Source: JANQQC01 sp965262255
GTDB lineage: Bacteria; Pseudomonadota; Alphaproteobacteria; Caulobacterales; Hyphomonadaceae
DNA length: 64,000 nucleotides
Direction: 5' to 3'
Assembly (NCBI GenBank): GCA_965262255.1
Contig: OZ253505.1
Location: forward strand, 434,001 to 498,000
The translations under genes and the position numbers were made by a program. Shown here piece after piece: positions 46,959-55,150 of this stretch. The notes beneath the pieces were generated by a model. The model saw nothing but the letters and a program-made list of their open reading frames with translations, searched no databases and was not told where the DNA came from. Every line of letters begins with the position of its first letter. Position 1 is the first letter of the stretch.

Positions 46959-47609
46959 TAACCATCTCCTTACTAAATGAGGTCATGCTTTTAGCTTGTA
47001 CGCCAAGCGGCGCTAACTGACACCTGTAAAATACAGGATCGCCATAATTTTCCCAAGTGCATAATTTCTAACAATTATCTAGTTCATTCTATATCACATA
47101 ATTTTCTCAAGCGCATAATTTCTAACAATTATCTGTTTCAGTCGATATCACATAATTTCCTCAAGCGCATAATTTCTAACAATTATCTGTTTCATTCTAT
47201 ATCACATAATTTTCTCAAGCGCATAATTTCTAACAATTATCTGTTTCAGTCGATATCACATAATTTTCTCAAGCGCATAATTTCTAACAATTATCTGTTT
47301 CAGTCGATATCACATAATTTTCTAAGGTGAACTTTTCTCGATTAGACGATCCCATAATGATAAAGTTTAAGGGGTTAATCCCTAGATGTTGGAAGAACGT
47401 TGATCGTTGCATCCGAATCTGTCATTAAGCACATAGTTCCTGTAGTTTTCTGACCGCAAATACGGTCTACAATTAATTCGAAATCATCAAATTAGTCTCA
47501 GTATGATATGTTTGAGCCTGTCCGATGGACAAATTCCATGTTGTCAAAGCGAAGTTTTTGCTGTATCAATATAAATTTGTGACAAATCACTAATTTTTAG
47601 GGTTTTGCT
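46959..47609. other. Divergent intergenic region with repeat array
   Basis: These 651 bp lie between the ATPase gene (leftward) and the 220-aa gene (rightward). The first 84 bp are the ATPase leader, 47043-47323 is the 54-bp repeat array, and the last ~290 bp are A/T-rich with no further structure that I can identify. Confidence 0.6.
47043..47323. repeat. 54-bp tandem repeat, five full units plus a partial sixth
   Basis: Units start at 47043, 47097, 47151, 47205 and 47259, and a truncated unit of 11 bp starts at 47313. Each unit begins CATAATTTTCTCAAGCG and contains the dyad ATAATTTCTAACAATTAT, so each carries an internal palindrome. Units 2, 4 and 5 are identical; units 1 and 3 share a variant end (TTCATTCTATATCA). 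Direct repeats without unique spacers exclude CRISPR. They resemble iterons or a multi-copy operator. Confidence 0.9.
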
Positions 47610-48272
47610 ATGGACGACACAGTAACAAATGTCCAGTTCCCTTCCGCCAAACTGGACGAGCTACCAGTAGCGATTCGTCAACGGATAATCGACACCTATG
47701 GCGAAGAACGAGATTTCTCCGATGGTTGGATACTAATTCCAAAGCCGAATTCAGTAAATAGATTTGACGTTGAAGACGCAGTAAATGATTTTACTAAAAT
47801 TGCTGAGACTTTTGTTCCGGGAAAAGAAGAACAAACTATAGAAAGGTTGATGAAGCTCATTGCGCTGGGGATTAAACCCAGTAAAACAGATTTCGAACTA
47901 GAACTAAGAAATGCCGAATTACGAACAGACTATCTTGTTCGCAATAAGCTACTGACAAGCAACGAAATCCATGACTTGTCGGGTTGCAAGTCAGCTAATT
48001 TAAACGAACCTGCCTCTCGATGGAAGCGCGAGGGGAAAATTTTCGCCGTACAGAATCTTGGAACCAAACTCTATCCGTCATTCCAATTTCTCAATAGAAA
48101 ACCTCGACCAATAATAAAGTCAGTATTGGACGTGATCAGAGACGATTTCTCAGACTGGCAAATCGCTTTTTGGTTTGAATCCGGAAATGGATGGCTTGAC
48201 GGCGAAGAACCACAAGACTGCTTGGATCAGGTTGATGACCTTCTTCAGGCGGCAGAGTATGCTGTAGGCTAA
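47610..48272 (+). CDS. Putative antitoxin with Xre/MbcA/ParS-like C-terminal domain
   Basis: A 220-residue protein. The central part has a helix-turn-helix-like segment (LTSNEIHDLSGCKSANLNEP) and the C-terminus (WFESGNGWLDGEEPQDCLDQ then VDDLLQAAEYAV) matches the shape of the MbcA/ParS antitoxin domain, where the GWLDGxxPxDxL-type turn precedes a terminal helix. Such proteins usually precede a RES-domain toxin. The next open frame 19 bp downstream has weak RES features, see there. The assignment is by motif only. Confidence 0.55.
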   Translation: MDDTVTNVQFPSAKLDELPVAIRQRIIDTYGEERDFSDGWILIPKPNSVNRFDVEDAVNDFTKIAETFVPGKEEQTIERLMKLIALGIKPSKTDFELELRNAELRTDYLVRNKLLTSNEIHDLSGCKSANLNEPASRWKREGKIFAVQNLGTKLYPSFQFLNRKPRPIIKSVLDVIRDDFSDWQIAFWFESGNGWLDGEEPQDCLDQVDDLLQAAEYAVG

Positions 48273-48291
48273 ATGATCAAGTAGTGTAGTC

Positions 48292-48627
48292 GTGAATGAG
48301 GGTACACCAATCGAGAGAATTCACAATACCGACTTCGAAGCAAATTCGTTTAACCCCTGCAATTACTCTTATTCTTTGGGGAACCTAACTAACCCACTAC
48401 CAAGCAAATTAAAAAGTGTTACGCTAATCAACGTTCAGTTTGCCGAATCAAATCTAAAGGAGGCTGGTTGGACGATCATAACAATCGTTCATAAGCATTC
48501 GAAAAGAGGGATTGGCCGCAGAATCGTTGCAAAATTTGACATTAAAAACGACGGTATTCTAACGACGCTGGTTCGACGCTACAATACCCAATACATTCAA
48601 AATGGATTGGCGGTTTTGGCACGTTGA
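48292..48627 (+). CDS. Short ORF, possibly a reduced or eroded RES-type toxin
   Basis: A 111-residue frame beginning at GTG or ATG 19 bp after the antitoxin candidate. Its start (IERIHNTDFEANSFNP) resembles the R-I-H...FNP opening of RES-domain toxins, and GILTTLVRRYNTQ near the end recalls their C-terminal strand, but the middle is far too short for a full RES domain of ~150 residues. It may be an internally deleted relic or an unrelated small protein. The order antitoxin-then-toxin is the usual one for this class. Confidence 0.35.
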   Translation: MNEGTPIERIHNTDFEANSFNPCNYSYSLGNLTNPLPSKLKSVTLINVQFAESNLKEAGWTIITIVHKHSKRGIGRRIVAKFDIKNDGILTTLVRRYNTQYIQNGLAVLAR

Positions 48628-48699
48628 CAACATAAAGATCGTCGACGCGGTGAATTTGTCGCAAAACATTGCGTTGAAATAGCGTTACAACGCAAAATA

Positions 48700-49371
48700 A
48701 TGAGAGCATCACCATCATTCGTAATCGCGATTTCTGGAGGATCAGGCTCCGGAAAATCGACAATTGTCGAGGGCCTGATTGAACGGCTCGGGGCTAGTGT
48801 TGCAACACAATTTCACGAAGATTCTTATTACTGGCCTCTATCTCATTATGGATCGAGTCCAAAACCACAAGACATTGACTACGACTCTCCAAAGTCCAAA
48901 GACGTTGAAATGCTTGCAAGAGATTTAGCAACTCTGAAAGCAAGTCAATCGATTAATCAGCCAATCTACGACTTCTCCAAACATGACCGATTGACTGAAA
49001 CTCGCTTACTTCGACCAGCTCCCATAATTCTTTTAGAGGGGATTCACGTACTTTCTATTAACGAAATTTCTGATCTTATAGACTTGTCGGTATACGTTGA
49101 TACAAGTATAGATTTAAGATTAGCCCGGAGAATTCGACGAGATGTCGTTGAACGCGGTCGAAGTATTGACGGTGTCCTACAGCAATACATGAATCGGGTT
49201 CGACCCGCGCATTATCGGTACACCCATCCCGCTAAGTACATGGCCGATTTAGTAATTGCCGATGAGGGGACTCTGGCCTACGGCAAATTCACTCCTTCCA
49301 CAGATGCAGTAGATCGGATGCTTGCTCCTATTCTCGATCGAATCCAAAAACGAACGAATATCCCCTTTTGA
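48700..49371 (+). CDS. udk: Uridine kinase
   Basis: A 223-residue kinase phosphorylating uridine and cytidine in pyrimidine salvage. P-loop GGSGSGKST at residues 13-21; HEDSYYWPLSHYG is the conserved substrate segment; QPIYDFSKHDRLTETRLLRP and IILLEGIHVLS follow the E. coli Udk layout, and RRIRRDVVERGRSIDGVLQQY forms the lid. The ATG at 48700 lacks a strong ribosome site. A solitary TnpB element inserted right downstream, 71 bp from the stop. Confidence 0.9.
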   Translation: MRASPSFVIAISGGSGSGKSTIVEGLIERLGASVATQFHEDSYYWPLSHYGSSPKPQDIDYDSPKSKDVEMLARDLATLKASQSINQPIYDFSKHDRLTETRLLRPAPIILLEGIHVLSINEISDLIDLSVYVDTSIDLRLARRIRRDVVERGRSIDGVLQQYMNRVRPAHYRYTHPAKYMADLVIADEGTLAYGKFTPSTDAVDRMLAPILDRIQKRTNIPF

Positions 49372-49442
49372 CCAGTCAGTAACTCTGAATCAAAACTCCG
49401 ACAATCCACTACCCGAAACATCGTCGAGAATATTTTAGGGAA

Positions 49443-50744
49443 TTATATACTTATTGACACATTGGGTGTCACAGGTATACGGTTCTGAGCTCTCGACCTA
49501 TCACCCCTCTTTCGAAGGTCACTAGGTCTCTCAAACACAATATCTCCGAACTCTCCAGGTAGATTCCCGCCTGACTTCGCAATGCGAGAGATATTGATGG
49601 CGGCATTCACATCGCGATCGATTTGAATACCGCAGTTAGAACACGAGTAAACGCGTTCTGAAAGAGACAAGTCTGTTTTGATCTTGCCACATCCAGAACA
49701 CATCCGGCTCGTGTTTTTGGGATCGACTCGCGTAACTTTACCACCGGCACTTTCAGCCTTGTAGGAAAGCAGAGTTGCGAACTTACCCCAGTTCTGTTCT
49801 AATATACTTCGTGCAACCTTAGGGTTCTTGGTCATGTTTTGTATTTGTAAATCTTCTATTGCGAGATTGGGAGATAACCGAACGATCCTCGTCGTCTCTC
49901 TATGGATGTAGCCGTGCTCACTTTCGCGAACCCGTTGACATTCTTTGGCATAACGAGTTCGGGCTTTCAGATAGGATTCACTTCCCCTCGTTTTTCCCTT
50001 CCTGTGTTCCGGAATTTTCTTCCCCTTGTCTTTCTTGACTTCTACCCTCAATTTCTTCTGAAGTCTCTTTTGTCGCTTTAGATCCCGTTTACGGCCTTTG
50101 ACAATTTCACCAGTCGACAGAGCCACTAAATTGTTCACGCCCATATCTATGCCAATCACTGAAGCATCAGACGGTTTGACTTCATTTCTCGTCGTGACCA
50201 CAAACTGAACATTCACACGACGTTCCGTTACGACTATACGAACCAACTTTATTTCACCTTGGGGAATATCGTTGACATAGAACGGATCAAACCCCTTGAT
50301 GTTGACAGTCCACCCTTTCTTACGTTCTCTTAGATGAAAACTCCCTTTCGGACAGTCAAACGAACGCATTCGCCTACGGGGCTTAAATCGCGGAAAACCG
50401 ACTTTGCTTGCACCCTCTTTGACCCGCTTAAAATAGTTCTTGAACGCTTTATCCAAACGATTGAGACAAGAACGCATAACGAGTGCTGAGTACTTACAGA
50501 ACTCCGCATCATCAGCTCGTATTTCCGTTAGTGACTTACACTGATCATAGAAACTGATAGACCGACCCGTTTTTTTGTAACAGTCTATTCGCTCTTCTAA
50601 TGCACTGTTATACAAAATCGCTTGCATCGCAATGAAATCACGCACTTTTTTGTGTCCGCCCTTGCTAAGTTTGGCGGTACGCGTATGTGTTCGAGTGATG
50701 ACAGTCGTAGACTCGATAACTGAGTCATTAGCCTCAAGTTCCAT
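49443..50744 (-). CDS. tnpB: TnpB, RNA-guided endonuclease of an IS200/IS605-type element
   Basis: A 433-residue TnpB. The three RuvC acidic residues are in place: Asp200 (VIGIDMGVNN), Glu297 (AIEDLQIQN) and Asp378 (QIDRDVNAAIN). The zinc-ribbon cysteines CSGCG and CSNCG are intact, so the protein looks catalytically able. The start at 50744 has a strong AAGGAG eleven bases upstream; a longer open frame to 50840 has none. No TnpA transposase is present nearby, so the element is non-autonomous or degenerate. TnpB cuts DNA guided by an RNA made from the element's right end. Confidence 0.9.
   Translation of the reverse strand: MELEANDSVIESTTVITRTHTRTAKLSKGGHKKVRDFIAMQAILYNSALEERIDCYKKTGRSISFYDQCKSLTEIRADDAEFCKYSALVMRSCLNRLDKAFKNYFKRVKEGASKVGFPRFKPRRRMRSFDCPKGSFHLRERKKGWTVNIKGFDPFYVNDIPQGEIKLVRIVVTERRVNVQFVVTTRNEVKPSDASVIGIDMGVNNLVALSTGEIVKGRKRDLKRQKRLQKKLRVEVKKDKGKKIPEHRKGKTRGSESYLKARTRYAKECQRVRESEHGYIHRETTRIVRLSPNLAIEDLQIQNMTKNPKVARSILEQNWGKFATLLSYKAESAGGKVTRVDPKNTSRMCSGCGKIKTDLSLSERVYSCSNCGIQIDRDVNAAINISRIAKSGGNLPGEFGDIVFERPSDLRKRGDRSRAQNRIPVTPNVSISI
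49455..49471 (-). repeat. Hairpin at the 3' end of tnpB
   Basis: TGACAC and GTGTCA pair around a 5-base loop, overlapping the last codons of tnpB. IS200/IS605 elements recognise subterminal hairpins, and the guide RNA of TnpB is read from this end, so the hairpin could serve either. The exact right boundary of the element must fall in or near 49372-49443. Confidence 0.45.
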
Positions 50745-51248
50745 GAGACTTCTCCTTTCAGGATATATGATGACTTCCTTTATACTACGGTTCGTTAAAT
50801 CTTTCAAGAAAAAATTTGAAAAAATGAAATGAGTTCCCAATATTGAAGAAAATTTGTGAGTTTGCTCTTGAGTGACAAACGTTGGTAATGTAACATTCTA
50901 AGGGGTGTCAATCCAATTGAATGAGTTAGTGCGTAAAGCAAATCAAAGCACAGATTCAAGTTGCGAAAAATGAAACTTCAAGATCACAAATACGGATAGG
51001 CATCGTGGTGGATGAGTTGCACACAAATTTTTGAGTGGTTGGCTAACGTAGAAACTTTCGTATAATCTCCCGGTTACTCCGCAAATATGGGAGTGAATCG
51101 CCTGAAAACGCCCTATCTGTATGCCTTCTTTTTCTCGTTTTTGTGTCAAAAAGTATATAGTTCCCATATTTTACAAATCTATAGAATGTTTCAACGTGTG
51201 CCTGAAACCGCGAACCACCTCCGTTTAATGATCGAATAAGAAAAACTT
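50745..51248. other. Intergenic region upstream of tnpB
   Basis: These 504 bp run from tnpB to the fabI stop. They should contain the left end of the TnpB element, but I could not define it. A short palindrome AATGT-A-ACATT lies near 50888-50898. A 74-codon minus-strand open frame (50943-51167) has no recognisable features. Confidence 0.45.
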
Positions 51249-52085
51249 TTAGGCCTCACTGTTTTCAGATAGTTGCGGAACACCAACTGCGTGAAAACCC
51301 GCATCAACGTGAATAATTTCACCTGCAATCGACTGCCCAAGCGGAGATAACAAATACAACGCACATCCTGCTACACCTTCCATTCGGGTATTTTCTTTAA
51401 GAAGAGACCAATCTTTCCCCGTTCCCATCAAACTTTTTCCGCCTCTGATTCCGGCCAGAGATAGCGTTCTCATCGCACCTGCTGAAATGGCATTCACTCT
51501 TACTCCAACTTCTCCTAGATCTCGCGCAGCATATCGTGTTGACGCTTCCAAAGCTGCCTTCGCAACCCCCATAACGTTGTACGAGGGAACAGTTCGTTCG
51601 GACCCCAAGTAAGTCATGCAAATAATTGATCCGCCCCCCTCCTCCTTAGGTTTCATAATTCTGGAAGCTCTGCGACAAACATCTATAAAACTATAAACCG
51701 AAATATCCATAGCTCGCAAGAATCCCTCCCTAGAGGTGTTCTCGACCATTGATCCCATTAACTCGTCTTTCCCCGCAAATGCAATTGAGTGAACCAGAAA
51801 ATCAATCTTCCCATAAGCAACACCAATTTCAGAAAAAGCCCGATCCATAGAGACCTCATCGGTAACATCAGCGGGAATCATATGCTCCATACCAATACTC
51901 TCGACGAGCGGCCTTACTCGCCTCTCCAATGTTTCTCCTTGGTAAGTAAAAGCGATCTCGGCTCCTTGAGCGACCAACTGCCGAGAAATACCCCATGCGA
52001 TGGAATTCTGGTTTGCGACACCCATTACTACTCCGCGCTTCCCGCGCATTAAGTCTCCTGACGGGAAATTCCAACTATCTGACAC
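51249..52085 (-). CDS. fabI: Enoyl-[acyl-carrier-protein] reductase (NADH)
   Basis: A 278-residue short-chain dehydrogenase that reduces enoyl-ACP in the last step of each fatty acid elongation cycle. The N-terminal KRGVVMGVANQNSIAWGIS is the FabI cofactor site, and the catalytic Tyr-x6-Lys is SYNVMGVAKAALE. SAGAMRTLSLAGI lies near the mobile substrate lid, a triclosan/isoniazid-type drug contact region. It lies 54 bp downstream of fabA on the same strand, so they form an operon. Confidence 0.95.
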   Translation of the reverse strand: MSDSWNFPSGDLMRGKRGVVMGVANQNSIAWGISRQLVAQGAEIAFTYQGETLERRVRPLVESIGMEHMIPADVTDEVSMDRAFSEIGVAYGKIDFLVHSIAFAGKDELMGSMVENTSREGFLRAMDISVYSFIDVCRRASRIMKPKEEGGGSIICMTYLGSERTVPSYNVMGVAKAALEASTRYAARDLGEVGVRVNAISAGAMRTLSLAGIRGGKSLMGTGKDWSLLKENTRMEGVAGCALYLLSPLGQSIAGEIIHVDAGFHAVGVPQLSENSEA

Positions 52086-52139
52086 AGCAATCTCCTATGT
52101 AATTGTAAATAAAATTCTCGATGCTTCTGTGAAATTCAA

Positions 52140-52688
52140 TTAAATAGCTTCGGCTCGAAATAATCCAACTTTCATATCCTCCGCCACGTACACCTTTTTT
52201 CCGTCGGCGCTAACTTGGCCATCCGCAATTCCTAAGACGAGTTTCCCGCGTTTTACTCGCTTAATAGAAATATCATAGCGCACCATCTTAATGTCAGGAG
52301 TAATTTGACCTGTAAATTTCACCAATCCAACGCCTAACGCACGGCCTCGTCCAGGTGATCCCGACCAACCTAACCAATAGCCGACTGCCTGCCACATAGC
52401 GTCAAGGCCTAAACAGCCTGGCATTACCGGATCATTTTTGAAATGACATTTGAAGTACCAGAGTTCTGGGTGGATATCTAACTCCCCAACGATGTGACCT
52501 TTTTGAAACTCACCACCTTCTAAACTAATCTCAGTTATACGATCCATCATCAGCAACGGCGGAGCAGGTAGCTGGGCATTTCCAGGTCCGAAGAGGTCAC
52601 CTTCGCCCGAGGTCAAAAGTTCATCAAAGGAATAAAATGGCTGTGGTTCGTGATGTTCGTGCGGTCCGCTCAAGAAATTCCCTTTCAA
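52140..52688 (-). CDS. fabA: 3-hydroxydecanoyl-[ACP] dehydratase/isomerase
   Basis: A 182-residue dehydratase and isomerase at the branch point where anaerobic-type unsaturated fatty acid synthesis begins. The hot-dog fold active site reads FKCHFKNDPVMPGCLGLDAM, with the catalytic His and the downstream Asp. FTGQITPDIKMVRYDI is typical. FabA normally works with FabB, which is often the next gene in alphaproteobacteria, but here fabI follows directly. Confidence 0.95.
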   Translation of the reverse strand: MKGNFLSGPHEHHEPQPFYSFDELLTSGEGDLFGPGNAQLPAPPLLMMDRITEISLEGGEFQKGHIVGELDIHPELWYFKCHFKNDPVMPGCLGLDAMWQAVGYWLGWSGSPGRGRALGVGLVKFTGQITPDIKMVRYDISIKRVKRGKLVLGIADGQVSADGKKVYVAEDMKVGLFRAEAI

Positions 52689-52939
52689 AACTTAAAATTG
52701 GTTAAGGATAGACAACAAAAGCTTTTTACCACAGATTCGCTGGTAATTCATATAACTAGTCCTAGACTGCCACGGATCCGTTTCGATATTAAAGCGTTTG
52801 CAGCTCAAATTGATGTAAATTGAGGCTCCAGCTTAACAAATGAACAAATTATCTTGACGGAACTACCGAAGGCGGAAACTTCATCTATTAAGAAGCGGAA
52901 GAAATTGAGACAATCAACTTGATTTGCTAACGCTCTAGT

Positions 52940-53464
52940 TCACCTATAAATCCTAAGTCGAAATATTTGTTTTGCAAATACGTCCCATCCCCATAAGTCG
53001 TCTGCTAGAACAACACCGCGGAAACGATCTATAGAAACTTCGCACCAGCCTACTCCACATTCATGGAGCTCTGCGACGACACCTTGCTCAAGAATCGCAA
53101 TAATATCGGAACCGTCTCGCAATTCAGACGTCCTCTTCAAAATGACGTGTTTTGTGTTACTTAGTTGTGTATTACGAATCCACACCTCATCGCCGAAAGG
53201 ATCCCGTACGCGACGCCAGTCGTGACTTTCTTTGATTATGAGTACTGGCAAACCTCTTTTCAAGTATCTCCAAACGACTGGATGACTTTGACTAGGACCA
53301 TTCCGACCGTTTACTACAGAGTATCTCAAAGACTCGTATCTCGGGACAGGTTTGCCGGAAAATGGGCTGATAATAGTACCGTCATCTTCCTCAGAGGACG
53401 ATGACCAGGTAAATGAGAGCAATAAACACCCTACCAAAACGCGAAATAGAAACCGGCTAACCAT
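52940..53464 (-). CDS. Exported SH3-domain protein
   Basis: A 174-residue protein with an N-terminal signal peptide (VSRFLFRVLVGCLLLSFTW). Two bacterial SH3-like units follow: one with VLIIKESHDWRRVRDPFG and WIRNTQLS, the other with GVVAELHECGVGWCEVS and a closing DDLWGWDVF. Such proteins are periplasmic and probably bind cell-wall peptides. It is divergent from the 2-hydroxyacid dehydrogenase; that arrangement is common in Rhizobiales-like genomes. Precise function unknown. Confidence 0.85.
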   Translation of the reverse strand: MVSRFLFRVLVGCLLLSFTWSSSSEEDDGTIISPFSGKPVPRYESLRYSVVNGRNGPSQSHPVVWRYLKRGLPVLIIKESHDWRRVRDPFGDEVWIRNTQLSNTKHVILKRTSELRDGSDIIAILEQGVVAELHECGVGWCEVSIDRFRGVVLADDLWGWDVFAKQIFRLRIYR

Positions 53465-53597
53465 AGTTTAACGAAATGTCAAAGTCTACGCTTTTAACTC
53501 ATCAAAATCTTCACTCAGAAGAGTATAATCAAAAACTGAATAGATATTACTCTAATTTCCCCCACTAACATTGCTATATTCATTGAGAAGGTGTCAA

Positions 53598-54587
53598 ATG
53601 TCCAAGCAGCACAAACTTAAAATTATTGTAACTCGCAAACTCCCGCCCTCAGTAGAATTGCGTCTTATGGAACTGTTTGACACAAAACTCAATGATGACG
53701 ACCATATCTTCAGTAAAGAGGAGCTCGTTTTAGCTGTTAAGACAGCGAATGTCTTAGTTTCAACTGTGACTGACCCAATTGATGAGACTATTGTTGCAAA
53801 TGCAGGTCAACAGTTACAGTTAATAGCGCAGTTCGGTGCCGGGATCGACAATATAGATGTCAATGCGGCGGATCAAAAAGGCATAACAGTCACAAATACG
53901 CCCGGCGTACTCACCGATGACACTGCAGATGTAACATTGGCTTTAATCCTGTCTGTTCCGCGTCGACTCCACGAAGGCGCGAAGGTTATCGGAGAAGGGA
54001 AGTTTAAGGGATGGTCGCCGACCTGGATGATGGGAAGAAGGGTAGCAGGAAAAAGACTTGGGATTATCGGTATGGGCAGAATTGGTCAGGCCGTCGCCCA
54101 TCGGTCTCGGGCTTTTGGCTTGCAAATTCACTACCACAATAGAAAACCTGTGAGCTCACGAGTCTCGGAACAGTTAGAAGCGACGTACTGGGAAAGTCTT
54201 GACCAAATGTTAGCCCATGTAGACATTGTTTCGGTAAACTGTCCGCACACGCCAGCAACATTCCATTTGTTGAACTCCCGAAGGTTAGATCGTTGCAAAC
54301 CCGACGCGTTCATAGTCAATACGTCACGAGGAGAGGTAATAGACGAAGCAGCATTAGCGAAAGCACTAAAATCAGGTCGCATCGCGGGTGCAGGACTAGA
54401 TGTGTTTGAACGTGAGCCACTTGTTAACGAAGAACTTCTAGGACTACCTAATGTTGTTTTGCTCCCGCACATGGGTTCCGCGACGTTAGAGGGAAGAATT
54501 GAGATGGGCGAAAAGGTTATCGTGAATATAAAGACGTTCGCGGATGGACACAAACCCCCGGATCGGGTTATTCCGGCAATTTTGTAG
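53598..54587 (+). CDS. D-2-hydroxyacid dehydrogenase (glyoxylate/hydroxypyruvate reductase-like)
   Basis: A 329-residue NAD(P)-dependent reductase. The nucleotide site is LGIIGMGRIGQAVA; catalytic Arg is in VNTSRGEVIDEAALA, Glu in LDVFEREP and His in LLPHMGSAT. The family includes D-glycerate dehydrogenase and glyoxylate reductase; I cannot tell which substrate is used. I chose the ATG at 53598, which has GAGAAGG upstream, rather than an open TTG nine codons earlier. The gene is followed by a likely terminator. Confidence 0.88.
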   Translation: MSKQHKLKIIVTRKLPPSVELRLMELFDTKLNDDDHIFSKEELVLAVKTANVLVSTVTDPIDETIVANAGQQLQLIAQFGAGIDNIDVNAADQKGITVTNTPGVLTDDTADVTLALILSVPRRLHEGAKVIGEGKFKGWSPTWMMGRRVAGKRLGIIGMGRIGQAVAHRSRAFGLQIHYHNRKPVSSRVSEQLEATYWESLDQMLAHVDIVSVNCPHTPATFHLLNSRRLDRCKPDAFIVNTSRGEVIDEAALAKALKSGRIAGAGLDVFEREPLVNEELLGLPNVVLLPHMGSATLEGRIEMGEKVIVNIKTFADGHKPPDRVIPAIL

Positions 54588-54603
54588 CTAGAACACATAA
54601 ACG

Positions 54604-54632
54604 TTGAAACGAAACGTAGTTTCAATAATTTT
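54604..54632 (+). terminator. Probable rho-independent terminator of the 2-hydroxyacid dehydrogenase
   Basis: TTGAAAC and GTTTCAA pair over seven bases around an 8-base loop, followed by TAATTTTG. It lies 17 bp past the stop codon. The stem is A/T-rich, as expected for this genome. Confidence 0.5.
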
Positions 54633-54642
54633 GTGTCGACTG

Positions 54643-54749
54643 TCACCCAATCCACTTGGATAACGCAAAATTTGAGACTTCTTTGGGAGCCTCTTGCATT
54701 TCTTTTCTGATTGCGTGAGTAGAGGTGATGGTGTGCAATACCAGTCCAT
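54643..54749 (-). pseudogene. IS481-family transposase N-terminal remnant
   Basis: Starting at the ATG at 54749 (preceded by GGAGGAAACAG) the frame reads VLHTITSTHAIRKEMQEAPK and stops after about 35 codons. This matches the start of the degenerate IS481-like transposase at 58173 (VLHTNAITTHAIRKKIQEAP), including the leader sequence ATTCTATCTGGAGGAAACAG. Only the extreme N-terminus survives, so this is a decayed fragment of a related but older copy. Confidence 0.7.
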
Positions 54750-55150
54750 AGCTGTTTCCTCCAGATAGAATTTCTTTAGAGAATTTTAACAAGAACTCGC
54801 GGAAAAGCACAGATACCGGCTTCAAGTTTAACGGCCATTTTGATCTGATAAATGTGTCGCTGTCGGTTTTACACACTGTGGAGATTGAAGAGACACACGC
54901 GAGACAAAGTTGACTCATTTCCCACTATTTCAAATCGGCTTACGGGCGGTTACGTTCCAAAAAACTATCTTTTCTGGAGGTTTTCCAAGAGACCAAGGTT
55001 AGCGGGTGAATTAGTCCAATTGATACTTCTATTTTAAAAACCAAATAATCCGAGTTCTCTCACTTTATTTAGGCAGTGAAACTCTTCGGTCACTGTGTCC
55101 CAAACAAATTTGACGTTGACTCCGTCAATTGAAAAGCAAGGCAACAGGTT
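54750..55150. other. Intergenic region upstream of the TonB-dependent receptor
   Basis: These 401 bp hold the leader of the IS481 fragment and then ~300 bp of A/T-rich sequence upstream of the receptor gene. I see no Fur-like palindrome, riboswitch or gene with confidence. A plus-strand open frame at 54852-55037 has no support. Confidence 0.45.

Noticed and set aside
47043..47323. Possible CRISPR array
   Set aside because: The repeats are contiguous 54-bp units without unique spacers, and no cas genes are present.
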